Made by a program: the position numbers and the translations under genes
From: Prunella strophiata
Taxonomy: Eukaryota; Chordata; Aves; Passeriformes; Prunellidae
Direction of reading: 5' to 3'
Assembly (NCBI GenBank): GCA_036583965.1
Contig: JAZBQD010000019.1
Span: 21,207,085-21,271,084, forward strand
Length of the DNA: 64,000 nt
The notes under the pieces: generated by a model
Databases searched by the model: none
What the model saw: the letters and a program-made list of their open reading frames with translations, nothing else
Told to the model about the DNA's origin: nothing
Shown: positions 24,101 to 35,921 of the stretch, in pieces
How the letters are laid out: every line of letters starts with the position of its first letter
Position numbering within the stretch: position 1 is the first letter of the stretch

Positions 24101-27100
24101 AAATAGTTTTCTGGGCAATTTACTATAGCTATCTATATCTGTGGTAATGCCTGAATACCATTGGGACAAAGAAGAAAAATGAAAAATCCAGACTTCACTT
24201 AGAGACTTCCATATTCCAACACATCTAAAATCATGTTCTGCTTCTTTACTTGGTCTCCAGCTCACTCAGCCCTCAATCTACTGTAGAGAGCTTTATAACT
24301 TCAACCATGGATGGTTTTTTGCAATTGTTCCAAAGATAGCTCAAGTAGGTACATACAAGAGCAAAGCAAGACAGACCAAATCCAGTTCACAAGGAGCAAA
24401 CAAAAATAATCCAAATTTTCTCCCCAAAATAAATAGGAGACAAGGATACGGATGATGTGCAAAACCTTCAGAGATTATGCAGAAGAGCACTGTCACAAGT
24501 ATATACATGTATATATCTTTCCTAGTGCAATTTCATACTTGAAGCAAGTCATTCAGTCTGTCTGTTCAAAGGAGATTCAGGGCTCAAAGTTATGGGTGAA
24601 ATTATTCTCCTTCCACTGCAAGCTTCTATTTACAATGAGCCCTCCCAGCACTTCTCCCTGAATTATGTTCAGGAAGCAAAAAGTTCAAACTCCATAATTT
24701 TCTATCTATGCTTTTTCCCCCTCCAGATTAGCTCATCAACATTTTAAAGAACCAAGGCAAGTCTGAAAGGTTCACCCTAGTGACCATCTTGCAAGGCTGT
24801 CAGAGTGGAAACCTCATTGAGAAGCAGCAGCATCAAGTCAAGCACAACATTCCAGAGAGGGCTCCCCTTAGCCACATTACAGTAACTGGATCTTCTCATG
24901 ACCTTCAAGATGCCACTTCAGTTCCCTCCAAAGAGACTTAAGCAGCCTCTCTGCCATTAAGATGTTTCTTCATTTGTCAACAGAAAGCTGCTCAATTGCT
25001 AGCCTGAGCAAATTTACATAGAAATTACCAGTGATACTCTGCAAACAGTTAGGAGAATGACAGCAGAGACACCCAGCAGAAACAGTCTACAGAGCCTACA
25101 CAGCCTACAGAGTCACTACTCAGACAAAAACATAGAGGAAATGTTACCAGGAAAATTCACTGGACTTGCAGAACTATTAATATTTGGGCATTCAGCAGTG
25201 TGAGGTCTACTGGGGCTCTGAGTATACTTCGCTCATCCAAAACCTTTCCACAGAACGAAGACAATGTTGTCAGCATTTCCTTCCTACCTGACAAGTATTT
25301 CCAAGTTGCCAGGCAGCTGAATCTTATGTGAAGCCTGTAGATTGAGAGAGCATCCTGATAAAGGATGCCTGGCTTTTCAGCCTAGCACTCAACTTTATCC
25401 TCCTGTCCCTGACAGACAACTCTTGCTGCCACCCTCAAAGCTCCTCCTTGAAGAGAGCAGTCTCTCCTTGTCACACTCCTCAGGCCCTGCATCTATTCTC
25501 AGTCTTCCCAGAGCCCCTTCCCTACTCCTAGAGACAGCAGCCAGGCAAATCAGGTGCTTGATTGGTTCAAAAATTCATTTTTTTTTTCCCTTTTTTTTCT
25601 CCTTTCTAGGGTTCTTGACCTGATCGCAATAGACTTTTATGTGAAAAATTGTAGAGCTGTGAAGTCTGCACTTAATCCCTTTGTCAAGCACTACTTGTGG
25701 TAGTATCTAGCTTCCAAAGCCTTGTATGAGTGCTCAGACAATCAGAGATAAAACACAAATCTGACATGGTTGCTTCTTGACTGGGAGCACGACTGAAAGA
25801 ATGCTCCAGGTTCTCAGTGGCAGCATTTCCCCAGAACTGTCCCTTCAATGGAGCAATTTTTCTACAGCAATCAATAGCCTCAGCACAAGGTCCTAATGCT
25901 ATAAAAATTAAAATGCAACCCAGAGACTTAAGAATTATGGCTGAGGAACACTAACAGTACTGGGCCCTGTCAGCCCAAAGAGGGACACTCCAGGAGCCAA
26001 CAAAGTAGTGAGCACTAAAGGATACCAAGAGACAAGTCTACATTTCCTTAGACACTACTGCAGCAGAGACTGCAGGATCAATTAAGGGCAAATAAAGAGG
26101 AATCAAGCAGCAAAAAATCTGTCTTCCTCTGTGTAGTGATGTACATTAATGGAGGTAAATTTGTGTGAGTGTACACACAAGAGAAAAAAAAGGTATGGAT
26201 TCAGCAGGGCATGGGGTATCTGATCCTTACTATGTGCTCTTGACATATGACTGCACAGAGTAGAAGAAAAATGCCATTTCAAATAATGATCAAAGCCATC
26301 ATAGGAAATGAGTAGCTTCCACTTCTTAAAGCAAACAGGCAGATAATATTTATTCCACTGTATAGACAAAACTCTGCCTTCTGTCAAGGAGAAAGGAATA
26401 AATTGTTTTCCCATAATGTTTTTTTCTTTTCAATCAATTTCCCTTCAAGCTTGATTTAAGAGGATGCCATGCCAGAACCTCAGGTGAAAGGAAGAAACCG
26501 AAGATACTCCCCCACAAAAGGTGAAAATGATGATGCAGTCAAACAAAGCTCCATCTAAACACCAGTGCTGCACATCAATACAGCCCTGCACTCCTCTCCC
26601 TCCTCCTGCTCCTCTTCAAAGAAAAGGTTTGCAGCAACAATGCAATGAAGGGCCAGCAACAATGAGGAAGAAAGAGTTCAGAGCATAAGGAACAGCAGTA
26701 ATGGATACAAGTTGGAGTGCATGTTGCTTTAGTTAGGGATAGAAGTCCTAGGGAAACTCTTACAGGTCATGTTGCTACATACAGGCATATCTGTATATGT
26801 TATAGATTTTTAATTTTTTTTATTAAGTGAGACCTTTGTAGATATTATCTTATTATCACTATACATGCATATAAGAAAGAAGAACAGTCCCATCTGGTAA
26901 AACCCAGGGCTTCTAAGAAAAGCTGGAAGGGGACAGAATGAAGAATGAGATTGCTCCCAAGGCATTGCAGGCACTTAGGTACTTGCAGACCTAGGTCATC
27001 AGGGAACACTTCAGCTTTAAAAATACTGCCTTGTTAAAAAATGTGCATGTTTTCTGGGGTTACAAACAGCCCCTCTGAGTTGGAAAAAATCACAGTAGTT

Positions 27101-28542
27101 TCTATTTTAGAAAGAGACTGATGTTGTAAAAACTTGCCCATCCATTTCTTTTAAATGCAAATTGTAGAAAGATTGTTTCCAGTAGGAGAGGAATTTAAAA
27201 TGAAAATTCTTAGTATTTCTTTAATCTTGGGAATGCTAACAATTTGACCCACAGAGAGTATGGACACAGAACAGTTCCAGTAGTATCAGAACCTAAACAC
27301 ATAGTCTCAAAATTTCAACTAAGCTTTTAACAGACACAAATCTAAAGACAAAGGACCCCTTATTCTTCCTCTCAAGAGGTTCCTCACAGGATGCAATTCC
27401 CAGTTATATAAATCATCTCTTCAAAAGTCACTGGAATTCTTACTGTAAGATTTTAGTGAGGGGATGTTGATTTAAAAGACACAACTCCATCCCATTTTCT
27501 TTCTGACAGACCTTTTATTTGAATGGATGCTGCCTCAAGACAGGGCTGCCTTTGCATGTTTGAGTACATTGAATTCCTCATGGCAGTACAGTAAATAAAC
27601 AGCTAGCAAATGATTTGGGTGTTCAATGGACTTTGCAAGCAAAATTCTTAACAGCAATGTTAGTTAAGCAAAAGCTAATGAACACTTACTACAAATGACA
27701 TTCCCATTTCCTGGCCCTAATTCTCTCATTACTTATCTGCAGGCATAACAGGCACTTACTGGTTTTAGCATTACTGACAACAAAAGCCAGAAGCACAGAG
27801 GATGCCACATCCAATGATGACAGCCCCAGAATGGCAGCTGCCAATTAAGCTGGGGAAGGGGACTGCTGGGCAGGACTGAGCTAACAGCCAGCCTAGACCA
27901 GCAGTGAGAACTCACTGCTGCTGCTGAGCACTTACCCATGCACATGTGTATCTGTGCTTGCACCTGCACAAGGACAGCCTTACAGGAATCTTTTAAAGAT
28001 TAAGATTTTCTCCACAAATGTAGGCCAACATTTTCAAAAATAGATGTCCAAAGTTAGGCTTTCCAAAATCCATATTTAAGCATCTACAGAATTGTCCTCA
28101 TTCTCAGAAGTGCTGAAACTGCCAAGAGCTGTAAAATGCTCAAATTCTGAAAACCAGGCCACATCTTTAGGTGCTTGAAAACAGATTTAAGAACCTAAGT
28201 TTAGGCATCTGTATTCCTGACTGTAAACTTCTATTACCCAGGAAGACCTGCTATAATCATACATACATGGCATTCTCAAAACTGTACAATACTAATTGTC
28301 CTAAATTTTCAATTGCAGCTGAAAAGTGCACTGCCCAAATCAGAGCAGGATCACAAAGGCAGCCACTGCCCTTCTTCACCTATTTTCTGGTAGTATTTAT
28401 GGCAGTAAATTACACTGACTGTCAAAGCACCCAGTGAACAACAGGGGCAGCTGACCTAGCCCATATTACCTTTATGTACCCTAAGTCTCCAGCAGAAAAA
28501 AAGATGAAATTGATGTAAGGTTGCACAAATCAAATTAAAGAG
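21161..28542. other. Unique non-coding sequence with low-complexity tracts
   Basis: No supported gene. Purine-rich DNA lies at about 21904-22050, including two A runs each preceded by GGT. A short (AG)n run occurs near 21580. The ATT-rich tract at 23079-23160 is listed separately. A small degenerate repeat of the phrase CCTACA occurs near 25087-25112. The longest frames (128 codons minus at 22287-22673, 108 codons plus at 21234-21560) show no family resemblance. Confidence 0.55.
23079..23160. repeat. Imperfect ATT/TAA microsatellite, self-complementary
   Basis: The tract is an imperfect array of TTA/ATT triplets that switches between TTA-type and TAA-type phrases. Its two halves can therefore pair with each other, giving an AT-only hairpin or cruciform. 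The minus-strand reading gives an Asn/Ile-rich open frame, which is a by-product of the triplet repeat. Confidence 0.85.
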
Positions 28543-28995
28543 TGCTGGTTTTGGCTGGCATAGAGTTAATTTTCTTCATAGTAGCTGGTATGGGGCTATG
28601 TTTTGGATTTATTCTGAATACTGTGTTGATAATACAGGGATGTTTTAGCAGTTTTAGAGATAGCTAAAACACAGCCAAGGCCTTTTCTGCTCCTCACACT
28701 ACCCCATCAGGCTGGAGGTACACAGGAAGCTGGGAAGACACACAGCCAGGGCAGCTTACCCCAACTGACCAAAGAAATACTCCAGACCAGATGGCACCAT
28801 GCCCTGCATATACAGGTGGGGGAAGAAGAAGGCAGAGAAGATGTTCAGAACAATGGTGCTTTTCTTCCCAAGTCACCATTAGGTGTGATGGAACTCTGCT
28901 TTTCTGAGGAAGGACTGAACACCTGCCTGACCATGGGAGGTGGTGAATGAATTCCTTGTTTTGCCTTGCTTGTGTGTGGCTGTTTCTGTATTTAA
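28543..28995 (+). mobile_element. Avian ERVL-type LTR, 3'-truncated (solo, non-coding)
   Basis: The left part carries the family's conserved opening, GGTTTTGGCTGG followed by AGAGTTAATTTTCTTC, and later the phrase GGGAGGTGGTGAATGAATTC near 28935-28954. I recognise these from the common avian endogenous retrovirus LTR of the ERVL class. The second copy at 61024-61559 shares the opening and several internal blocks. This copy stops being recognisable near 28995 and lacks the roughly 150-base 3' end, including the CAACCCA block seen in the other copy. No internal viral genes flank it. The right boundary is approximate. Confidence 0.75.
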
Positions 28996-31900
28996 ATCTG
29001 CTCCATACAAGTGGAATAGGCTCCATACTTATCAATGTCAATCACATTTATTAAACATGAGAATAGGGTATATCTGTTTACTTAAATGTTACCAAGTAGA
29101 ATTCAGTTACATCTTTTGAAATTGATGTCAGATCCTTCAGCTTAGGGAAATTAAAAAGAAATACACACAACTGTGTGGTATGCTGGTGCCTCAGCAAGCA
29201 AATAGCTTTCCACTGTGCTACATGTGGTAAAAGCAAAATAACAGCATAGATAATATTTTAAGGAAAAAACACACTAAGGAAAGTTTCATTGGTGAAATAG
29301 CCAGTATCGAGAAGATTTTCTTTTAATGCTTTGATACAACAACTCTGCCTCCTCTGAACCCAAAATCATGATATTATCTCTGTAACAAAACTCTTAGTTT
29401 GAATCAGGGTCTCCATGTACCTCTCTTCTCCATTTCTCAGCAGCATTTTAAAATATTTGCTGCATCCTGTAGCTTCAGTGATTAGACATCAGCAAAGACA
29501 ACATATTCTACAAACTGCCTGCACCTGTACCCAACTAACTGTACTGTCCCACACAGCTGGCAAGTACTTGGTGAATGGGCACACTAGAACCACACAAAAT
29601 CATCCTGAATGTGAGGTAAGTCATCATATGTGGCAACATCTTACTAAAACTGCAGTGAAAGCAACTATACTTGCATAGCTTACTTTATCAAAATATTTCC
29701 CCATTTGTCTACCACATTTACTTTTTTAATACATTCTTACAAAGGGTCAAATTCTCAGTTGTCCTCAAATGTGGTATTCCAGTTATATTAGAGCTGCTAT
29801 TATCTTGAACAAGTGAGAATCTGATTACAAATTGCTTCACTTAACAATAAGCTATGACCACTTCTGGGCCAGTTACAATCACCATTCAATGGCATACAAA
29901 CAACATTATCTAAGAGATTGTAGCTGGAAGCAAAGTAAAAGACCTTTTTCCAAAGATACAGCAAGGGGAAATTAACACAGGAAATTAATTCAAAGTGGCC
30001 AATGCTTTTAAATATATTGTTTCAACATGATGTCCCAAAGAAAAATACATCTACTAGGTCACCCACAAGCACAGTTTAGCTTAACCTCATACAGAGCAAC
30101 CATGTGTGACTCCTAACAGGAGTCTTCATCACTCCCTCTGCCCCACCAGCCTCCCCTGCTGAGGTCCCATCCCTTTGTGAGCTACCCACATAAGCCCCTC
30201 ATGCTTTAATAGGACTATCTCTGCTGTAGCAGATGTCTATATGCTTCTAGAATCCAATGCACAGAGGAACTTGCTTACTCAGCTCTAACTTCTTCCCAGA
30301 GGCTCAAAAGCTGCTCAGAGGCTAAGCCTATTTGTTCAAGCACAGAACCAGTTATATTGGCTTCTAGACCACCCTGTTTACTCATCAACCTGACCAAATG
30401 CAGGGCAACTCCAAATTTGCCAGCAGAAGGCCCTGCAAACCTCTCCTTAGCTCATGTGAGCCAAAAATGCTCCAGTGCAAAAGTGGCACCTCTGAGCTTT
30501 TTGTAGCAAAAGTTCCTTTTCATTTCCTACATAGCCCAATGACACATGAACTACAAATAAATTCTAAAGGTATAATAAATGAGAAATGTCTCTTAAACTA
30601 CTTTTTGATCAGAAACATCCCTTTTCACTTGTGCTACTACAATTTCCTTTTCTGCAGTGACTTAGGGAAAAAGGTTACAAGAAAGACTGCAAGGAAATAC
30701 TTGAATGAGTTGAAAATGGTGTTTAACACACACAAAAAAGACAGCAAGGCATGGCATTTGTGCCAAATAGCTGTTAAAGAGGTAACAATGGAAGAGTGGA
30801 AAACCAAAAAAAGTTAAGATCCTGAAGTCTGATAAGAGCTAAACAGGAATCACATGAAACAGAAATGGAAGGAAGAAAAGAATTTTATGGTGCTTTGGAT
30901 GACAAGCAGTATGATTTGAGTATGAAATGTAAAAAAAACCTGTCAGTTCAGAAAGAAATGTGAAGAAAGCAAGATGAGCATTAATAGAGAAATGGCTGCA
31001 GATTGCTATCTCAACAGCCACTTGAATGAACTGCACAAAAGGAAATCCAAAGGAAGGAAGTCAGAAAAGTCAGTGCAAGAGATTAACAGAATTATGAACA
31101 AAGCTTCTAGCTGGAAGACTGAGTTTAGTCAGGAAAGTGACCCCTGTTGCTGGCTGTGCCAGATGAAGAATTGGATGAGTGACAGTTGGCCAGTCCCCTG
31201 CTTCCTGTGAGCTGGAGCTCAGACCCAGTAGTGGGCCAAAGGAAGGAAAGCACACTTAGCTACAAATTTTAGTGTATGGCTCTTGTCACTGATAGAGGAG
31301 TTGCTCTCTGTGTCTCACAGTGTAGGAAGAAACAGCTGCCTCTGAATCTCACTATCTCTGCATGGCACAACTCCCCAGAATGCCACTATTCACACAGCAA
31401 TGCCAGATCCAGGTTTTTCACAGCAAGTATTTGTCTTTGAAACCCTAAGCTCAGTTTTGCAGACTTCCACACAGGAGAACACCAGTGAAAGTTGCATAGA
31501 AACATTCCTGCAAGAAATGACTCAGTGGCAGAAATGGTAGGAGTAATGGGACCACAGGAAAACATAAGGGCAAAAAGGCTCAGATTTCTCTGCCATACAT
31601 ATTTCATCTTTATATTTTAAGAAAAATAAACTTTAAAAGCTTTCCATGTTAACCAATGTATCTGCTGATCCCTAAGGACTACATCATCAACTTTAAACCT
31701 CGAGTTTATGAAGCTCATTTTTCCCCTTGATTAGCTCTTATTGTCCTATGTGGCTGCTGCAAGCATCTCTGCTTGTTCTTAGAGAGATGGTGGCTTGCAG
31801 CCTCCTTGGTCCCTGTGGAGCTGTGCCTTTCACCATGACCCTGTTATTCTGACACTGCCTTTCTCACTGCACCCTCAAAGGGCCAGCTCCCTCTGAACAG

Positions 31901-33513
31901 AGGCAGACAGCCACAGTTAGAAGAGATACACATCATGTGCTCCATTATTGAGTATTGCATCATTATTAAAAAAAAAAAAAAAAAAAAAGAGGATAATAAT
32001 AGAAAGAGACCCTTTGTCTCATATCAATGCTAGCAAATGAACATGCTATTGGTAGCAGACCAAAGCTAGTGAATACTGAAAAGAACTGGTTTGAAAGTTT
32101 GGTTAAGCTTTGCATGGAATATGGTTTGCTAATATCACAGCATTGAATTCTGCCTCATGGCCTGTGCCACTGTAAATGTTCAGTTCCTGAGGAGAAGAGA
32201 AGCATGGACACTCAGCAGTGTTGGCTAGAATGTGCTCTAGGTTTTGGAAACATTTCCTTTAGTGTAAGAATGCTTTTGGTAGGTTGTTACTGAATATCTG
32301 GCCTAAATACTTATTAATCTCTTACTTGATTTTGTTTATATTCTCTAAGTATTTTATTTCGTATTTCTTATAGGATGTTCCAAACAATTTTTATCAGTGA
32401 GAGGTTGCTCATTAGTTATATATATTGTTCCATATAACACTTCTAGTACACTAAAGATTTCCAATGTACTTAAGATTCCACACCACCATACAGCAGTGAG
32501 TTCCAGAGGCTCATTATGTACATGAAAACAGAGTATTTCCTTAGATTTCAAGTACTCAGCTTCTTTGGGAATCACCTGCAAATATGCACTGTTAACATTA
32601 TATTCCAATCTTGCATTAGCTATCAGTCTCACTGTGCTTAATACAGAGACATAATCAATTAAAACCTGCACATCTTAAGGACTCTACTAACAAGAAAATA
32701 AGAGTAAATCCACCAGCACTCAAGAAAAGCCCAGAGCACACCATAGAATAAAGCCAGTGCTGAGATTTCAGTATTTAATGATAGAGAGCTGTGTTCAATA
32801 ACAAAGTGTGTTTCACTTTAGATTAACATCACTTAGGTTATTGAAAACACACTGTGCTCTGTAGCTTACATTTTTCTGGAGGAAGAAGGGAGTATTAAAA
32901 ACTTTCTTTCAATCACTAACTTAATCCCAGTTTGAAGGACTCAAGCTAAAAACTGGTGATGGGCTTTCATTGCTGGGTTTCTCAGATTTCTAATTATATC
33001 CCTTACTCTATAAAACATGCACCACACTAAAGAACCAGAGGAACTGGCAGACTGGGGCAGACTGAAAATGTCTTAATTCTTCTGACCTTTACCACAATTT
33101 TCTTTCTCCAACAGAATACACAACTGACCTTTTCCAGCCTACTGACAGGACAATTTATGGCAGATTTCCATTATCGAAATCTCTCTGTAAATTCACTGCA
33201 GTTATTACTGGTAACCCAGCTCAGCTCTGCAAGGATATTATAACACACAACTCCCTGAAACCTGAACTGTTCGTTGTTTCTCATTCCAGAAAGTCACAGT
33301 GGCCATGCTTGCATGCCTGCTAGCTTTCCAGATGTGCACAGAGGCAAAATACCTGCAAGACAGCCAAACATTACAGCTGTTCCCAGCAGAAACACAGCTG
33401 AAGTGTTGCCAGATGCACCAAACATTCATCTAGGTCACAAACTTCACTGGGTTGAGGGAAGTCATTAGGCTGCCTGCCTAGCATACAGGAGATCTCTCTC
33501 TTGAGTTAGGAGG
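28996..33513. other. Unique non-coding sequence
   Basis: No supported gene. A 139-codon plus-strand frame at 30398-30817 ends in a Lys/Arg/Glu-rich half preceded by TTTTCTGCAG, which looks like a splice acceptor at about 30648-30657. However, I find no donor, domain or homologue, so I do not call an exon. A 21-base A run lies at 31968-31988; the 150 bases before it resemble no known retroposon. Confidence 0.5.
31968..31988. repeat. Poly-A run (21 A)
   Basis: This is an uninterrupted A homopolymer following CATTATT, with GAGGATAATAAT after it. It could be the tail of an old retrocopy inserted on the plus strand, but I see no AATAAA just upstream and no target-site duplication. It is recorded as simple sequence. 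Confidence 0.9.
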
Positions 33514-33612
33514 TGACATTGAGAAAGTCACTAAACCCCTATGGCTCTGCTCTTAGTCTGTAAAAAGGGAGTAGACTGCATCTCCTCTTCAGTGTTATGA
33601 AACTCTTGTAGA
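33514..33612 (+). repeat. MIR-like SINE remnant
   Basis: The order of phrases follows the MIR core: TGACATTGAGAAAGTCACT (MIR: TGACCTTGGGCAAGTCACT), then AACCCCTATGGCTCTGCTC, then AGTCTGTAAAAAGGGAGTA (MIR: ATCTGTAAAATGGGGATAA) and a degraded tail through TATGAAAC. MIR is an ancient tRNA-derived SINE family found at low copy in birds. The match is diverged but collinear over about 100 bases, so it is unlikely to be chance. Confidence 0.7.
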
Positions 33613-34830
33613 CAGTGATTCATACACCACTACTCTGGAAACAAGGTCCCAGATGGAGAAATTCACAGAATATTTTAGTTGAAGTTTATAATTTAATTAC
33701 AGAAAGACAACAAAATATCGTGAGGTATGTTATACAGGTTTTATTAGTACAAGTTGGGTATGTGATTATTCATGCCTAGAAAAGCCAAGTGATTCATGAA
33801 GTTTGTATCAACTGACTAGCAACAAAGACTTTGTACCCAGCTGCACCATCCCGGTCTCTGCAAATTTCAGACTTTTATTAAGAAACCCAAATGCTTGTGA
33901 TACTTTTTATACTTTTTCACATCTTTTTAATTGAAACTATTTTTACATTGCTCCAGCTGGAAAGCCAGACTCTTTTAGTAACCATGTGTTCAACTACAAG
34001 GATCATTGTGGCAGAGAAAACTTAATATTTTTGTTCCAAAAATAACCTGTATTCTTATGCTTTTTTTCCCCTTTGTTTAAACTAGATTCAATACAGACAC
34101 ATAGAGTCAGGAGTATTTTGAGTGGTTATCACATGTCTTGACAGAGAGCACCACAAAGTGAGAAGCTTTTCTGTGACTACCTGTGCCTCTATGGTCAGCA
34201 AAGACAAAGCTGCTGGGGTTTGCAAGAGAGTCAAAGGCAATAAGACTTCAAAACAAAAGAAAAGTTTTAATCTATAAATCAATGCAGCAGTTGCATTGAG
34301 AGTGTGGGAGTGATATTTGCCTTTCTCACTCAGGCTTAGGCTTGGGATTTAAAATCTCAGGGGTTTCCAGCCTGCATCTTAGTGTGGTTTTACAGGGAAA
34401 TGAGCACTGAGAGAGAAACATGAATGCTCAGACAGGAAGGCCAAGAAAAGGACAGGAGAAGAGTACGGTGCAAAACCACCACACTGAACATGGGAACCAA
34501 GCCTCCTTACAGGCATGACCACTCAAGATCACGTTTTGAAAACAGAAGTGGAATTAAATGGGAATTGAAGAGGTCCTGTGATGCATTCTACCAGTAGAGA
34601 ACTTCTTGAGGAACACATTCGCAGAGACAGCTAGAGAAGTCCTGAGTGCAGCACTCAAACAAGGGGCCTTCCACAAAGAAAAAATACACTCCCAGAAACA
34701 GCATTTCAGCAAAGTGTTATTTCAGATTTTAAGGCAACCAGAACTAGTGCATGGTTCATGTACACTTAATTTAGAATTCTACTGACACTACTCAATAGTT
34801 CATTTTATGTTGAAAGTAATTTACAATATA
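33613..34830. other. Unique non-coding sequence
   Basis: I see nothing here beyond AT-rich unique sequence. Open frames are below 70 codons, and no repeat family was recognised. It forms the left flank of the minisatellite locus; TTTACAATATA directly precedes the first flank copy. Confidence 0.5.
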
Positions 34831-35047
34831 GGCATCATTAAAAAATATCCCATGCTTCAGACAGAATGTCTCAGACTGGGAATGAACAGTGACTTACAAT
34901 CAAAATTTAAGAACAGGACAAAAGTACTATATAAAACATACTACATATATATTTTAAATAAATATATAGTTATACGTTGCACATAGACAAAGATATTGAA
35001 TGAAAATTAATGTAGGAAGAATCCAGAAAGAAGCACATATTTTAGAT
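34831..35047 (+). repeat. Flanking duplication, copy 1 (217 bp)
   Basis: This segment runs from GGCATCATTA to TTTAGAT and recurs at 35551-35765. By eye the two copies differ by two single-base deletions (in the A run and C run near the start) and two substitutions (ACTACAT/ACCACAT and AGACAAAG/AGAAAAAG), so they are about 98% identical. Copy 1 sits immediately left of the first 24-bp array. The identity implies a recent duplication. Contents are unique AT-rich DNA with no frame of interest. Confidence 0.95.
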
Positions 35048-35050
35048 GTT

Positions 35051-35550
35051 ATAAAATGCTGACTAAGAAAAGAAATAAAATGCTGACTAAGAAAAGAAAT
35101 AAAATGCTGACTAAGAAAAGAAATAAAATGCTGACTAAGAAAAGAAATAAAATGCTGACTAAGAAAAGAAATAAAATGCTGACTAAGAAAAGAAATAAAA
35201 TGCTGACTAAGAAAAGAAATAAAATGCTGACTAAGAAAAGAAATAAAATGCTGACTAAGAAAAGAAATAAAATGCTGACTAAGAAAAGAAATAAAATGCT
35301 GACTAAGAAAAGAAATAAAATGCTGACTAAGAAAAGAAATAAAATGCTGACTAAGAAAAGAAATAAAATGCTGACTAAGAAAAGAAATAAAATGCTGACT
35401 AAGAAAAGAAATAAAATGCTGACTAAGAAAAGAAATAAAATGCTGACTAAGAAAAGAAATAAAATGCTGACTAAGAAAAGAAATAAAATGCTGACTAAGA
35501 AAAGAAATAAAATGCTGACTAAGAAAAGAAATAAAATGCTGACTAAGAAA
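35051..35550 (+). repeat. 24-bp minisatellite, array 1 (about 20.8 units)
   Basis: The unit is 24 bp (for example 35056-35079). Key motifs on the plus strand are TGCTGACTAAG followed by GAAATAAAA. I see no substitution among the full units in this array. The last unit is cut after CTGACTAAGAAA, where copy 2 of the flank begins at 35551. Because 24 is divisible by 3 and some frames lack stops, long frames span the array on both strands: an eight-residue repeat rich in Lys/Arg on the plus strand, and two Phe/Leu-rich repeats on the minus strand. These are repeat artefacts and not evidence of protein. Confidence 0.97.
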
Positions 35551-35765
35551 GGCATCATTAAAAATATCCATGCTTCAGACAGAATGTCTCAGACTGGGAA
35601 TGAACAGTGACTTACAATCAAAATTTAAGAACAGGACAAAAGTACTATATAAAACATACCACATATATATTTTAAATAAATATATAGTTATACGTTGCAC
35701 ATAGAAAAAGATATTGAATGAAAATTAATGTAGGAAGAATCCAGAAAGAAGCACATATTTTAGAT
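35551..35765 (+). repeat. Flanking duplication, copy 2 (215 bp)
   Basis: This is the second copy of the segment at 34831-35047, starting directly at the end of array 1. After TTTAGAT it continues into CTTACACAAAAGCCTGATT, which is not in copy 1, while copy 1 continues into GTTATAAAATGCTGACT. These two junction sequences share TTA, AAAA and CTGA in the same order, so a microhomology-guided rearrangement is plausible. Confidence 0.95.
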
Positions 35766-35921
35766 CTTACACAAAAGCCTGATTTCCCTGTAGAATGCCA
35801 ACCTGGTTTCTTTTGTTTTGTAGCACAAAAAAGCTTGGGTAAATATGTAAAGAACTGATTATTCATTATTACTTAGCTAGTGGGTTTGGCTCTGACATTT
35901 CTTTCTTAATTTTCCTTCAGA
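35766..35921. other. Unique spacer between flank copy 2 and array 2
   Basis: 156 bp of unique sequence not found beside array 1. It ends in a pyrimidine-rich stretch, TTTCTTTCTTAATTTTCCTTCAG, whose last bases (TTTTCCTTCAG at 35910-35920) precede the first, degenerate 24-bp unit. I infer that this spacer belongs to the ancestral arrangement and was lost from the array 1 copy. Confidence 0.7.

Noticed and set aside
30648..30817. Exon after TTTTCTGCAG, Lys/Arg-rich
   Set aside because: The acceptor-like site is plausible, but there is no matching donor, no domain and no continuation; a single site is weak evidence.
31800..31988. Processed retrocopy ending in poly-A
   Set aside because: No recognisable mRNA body, no AATAAA at the usual distance and no target-site duplication.
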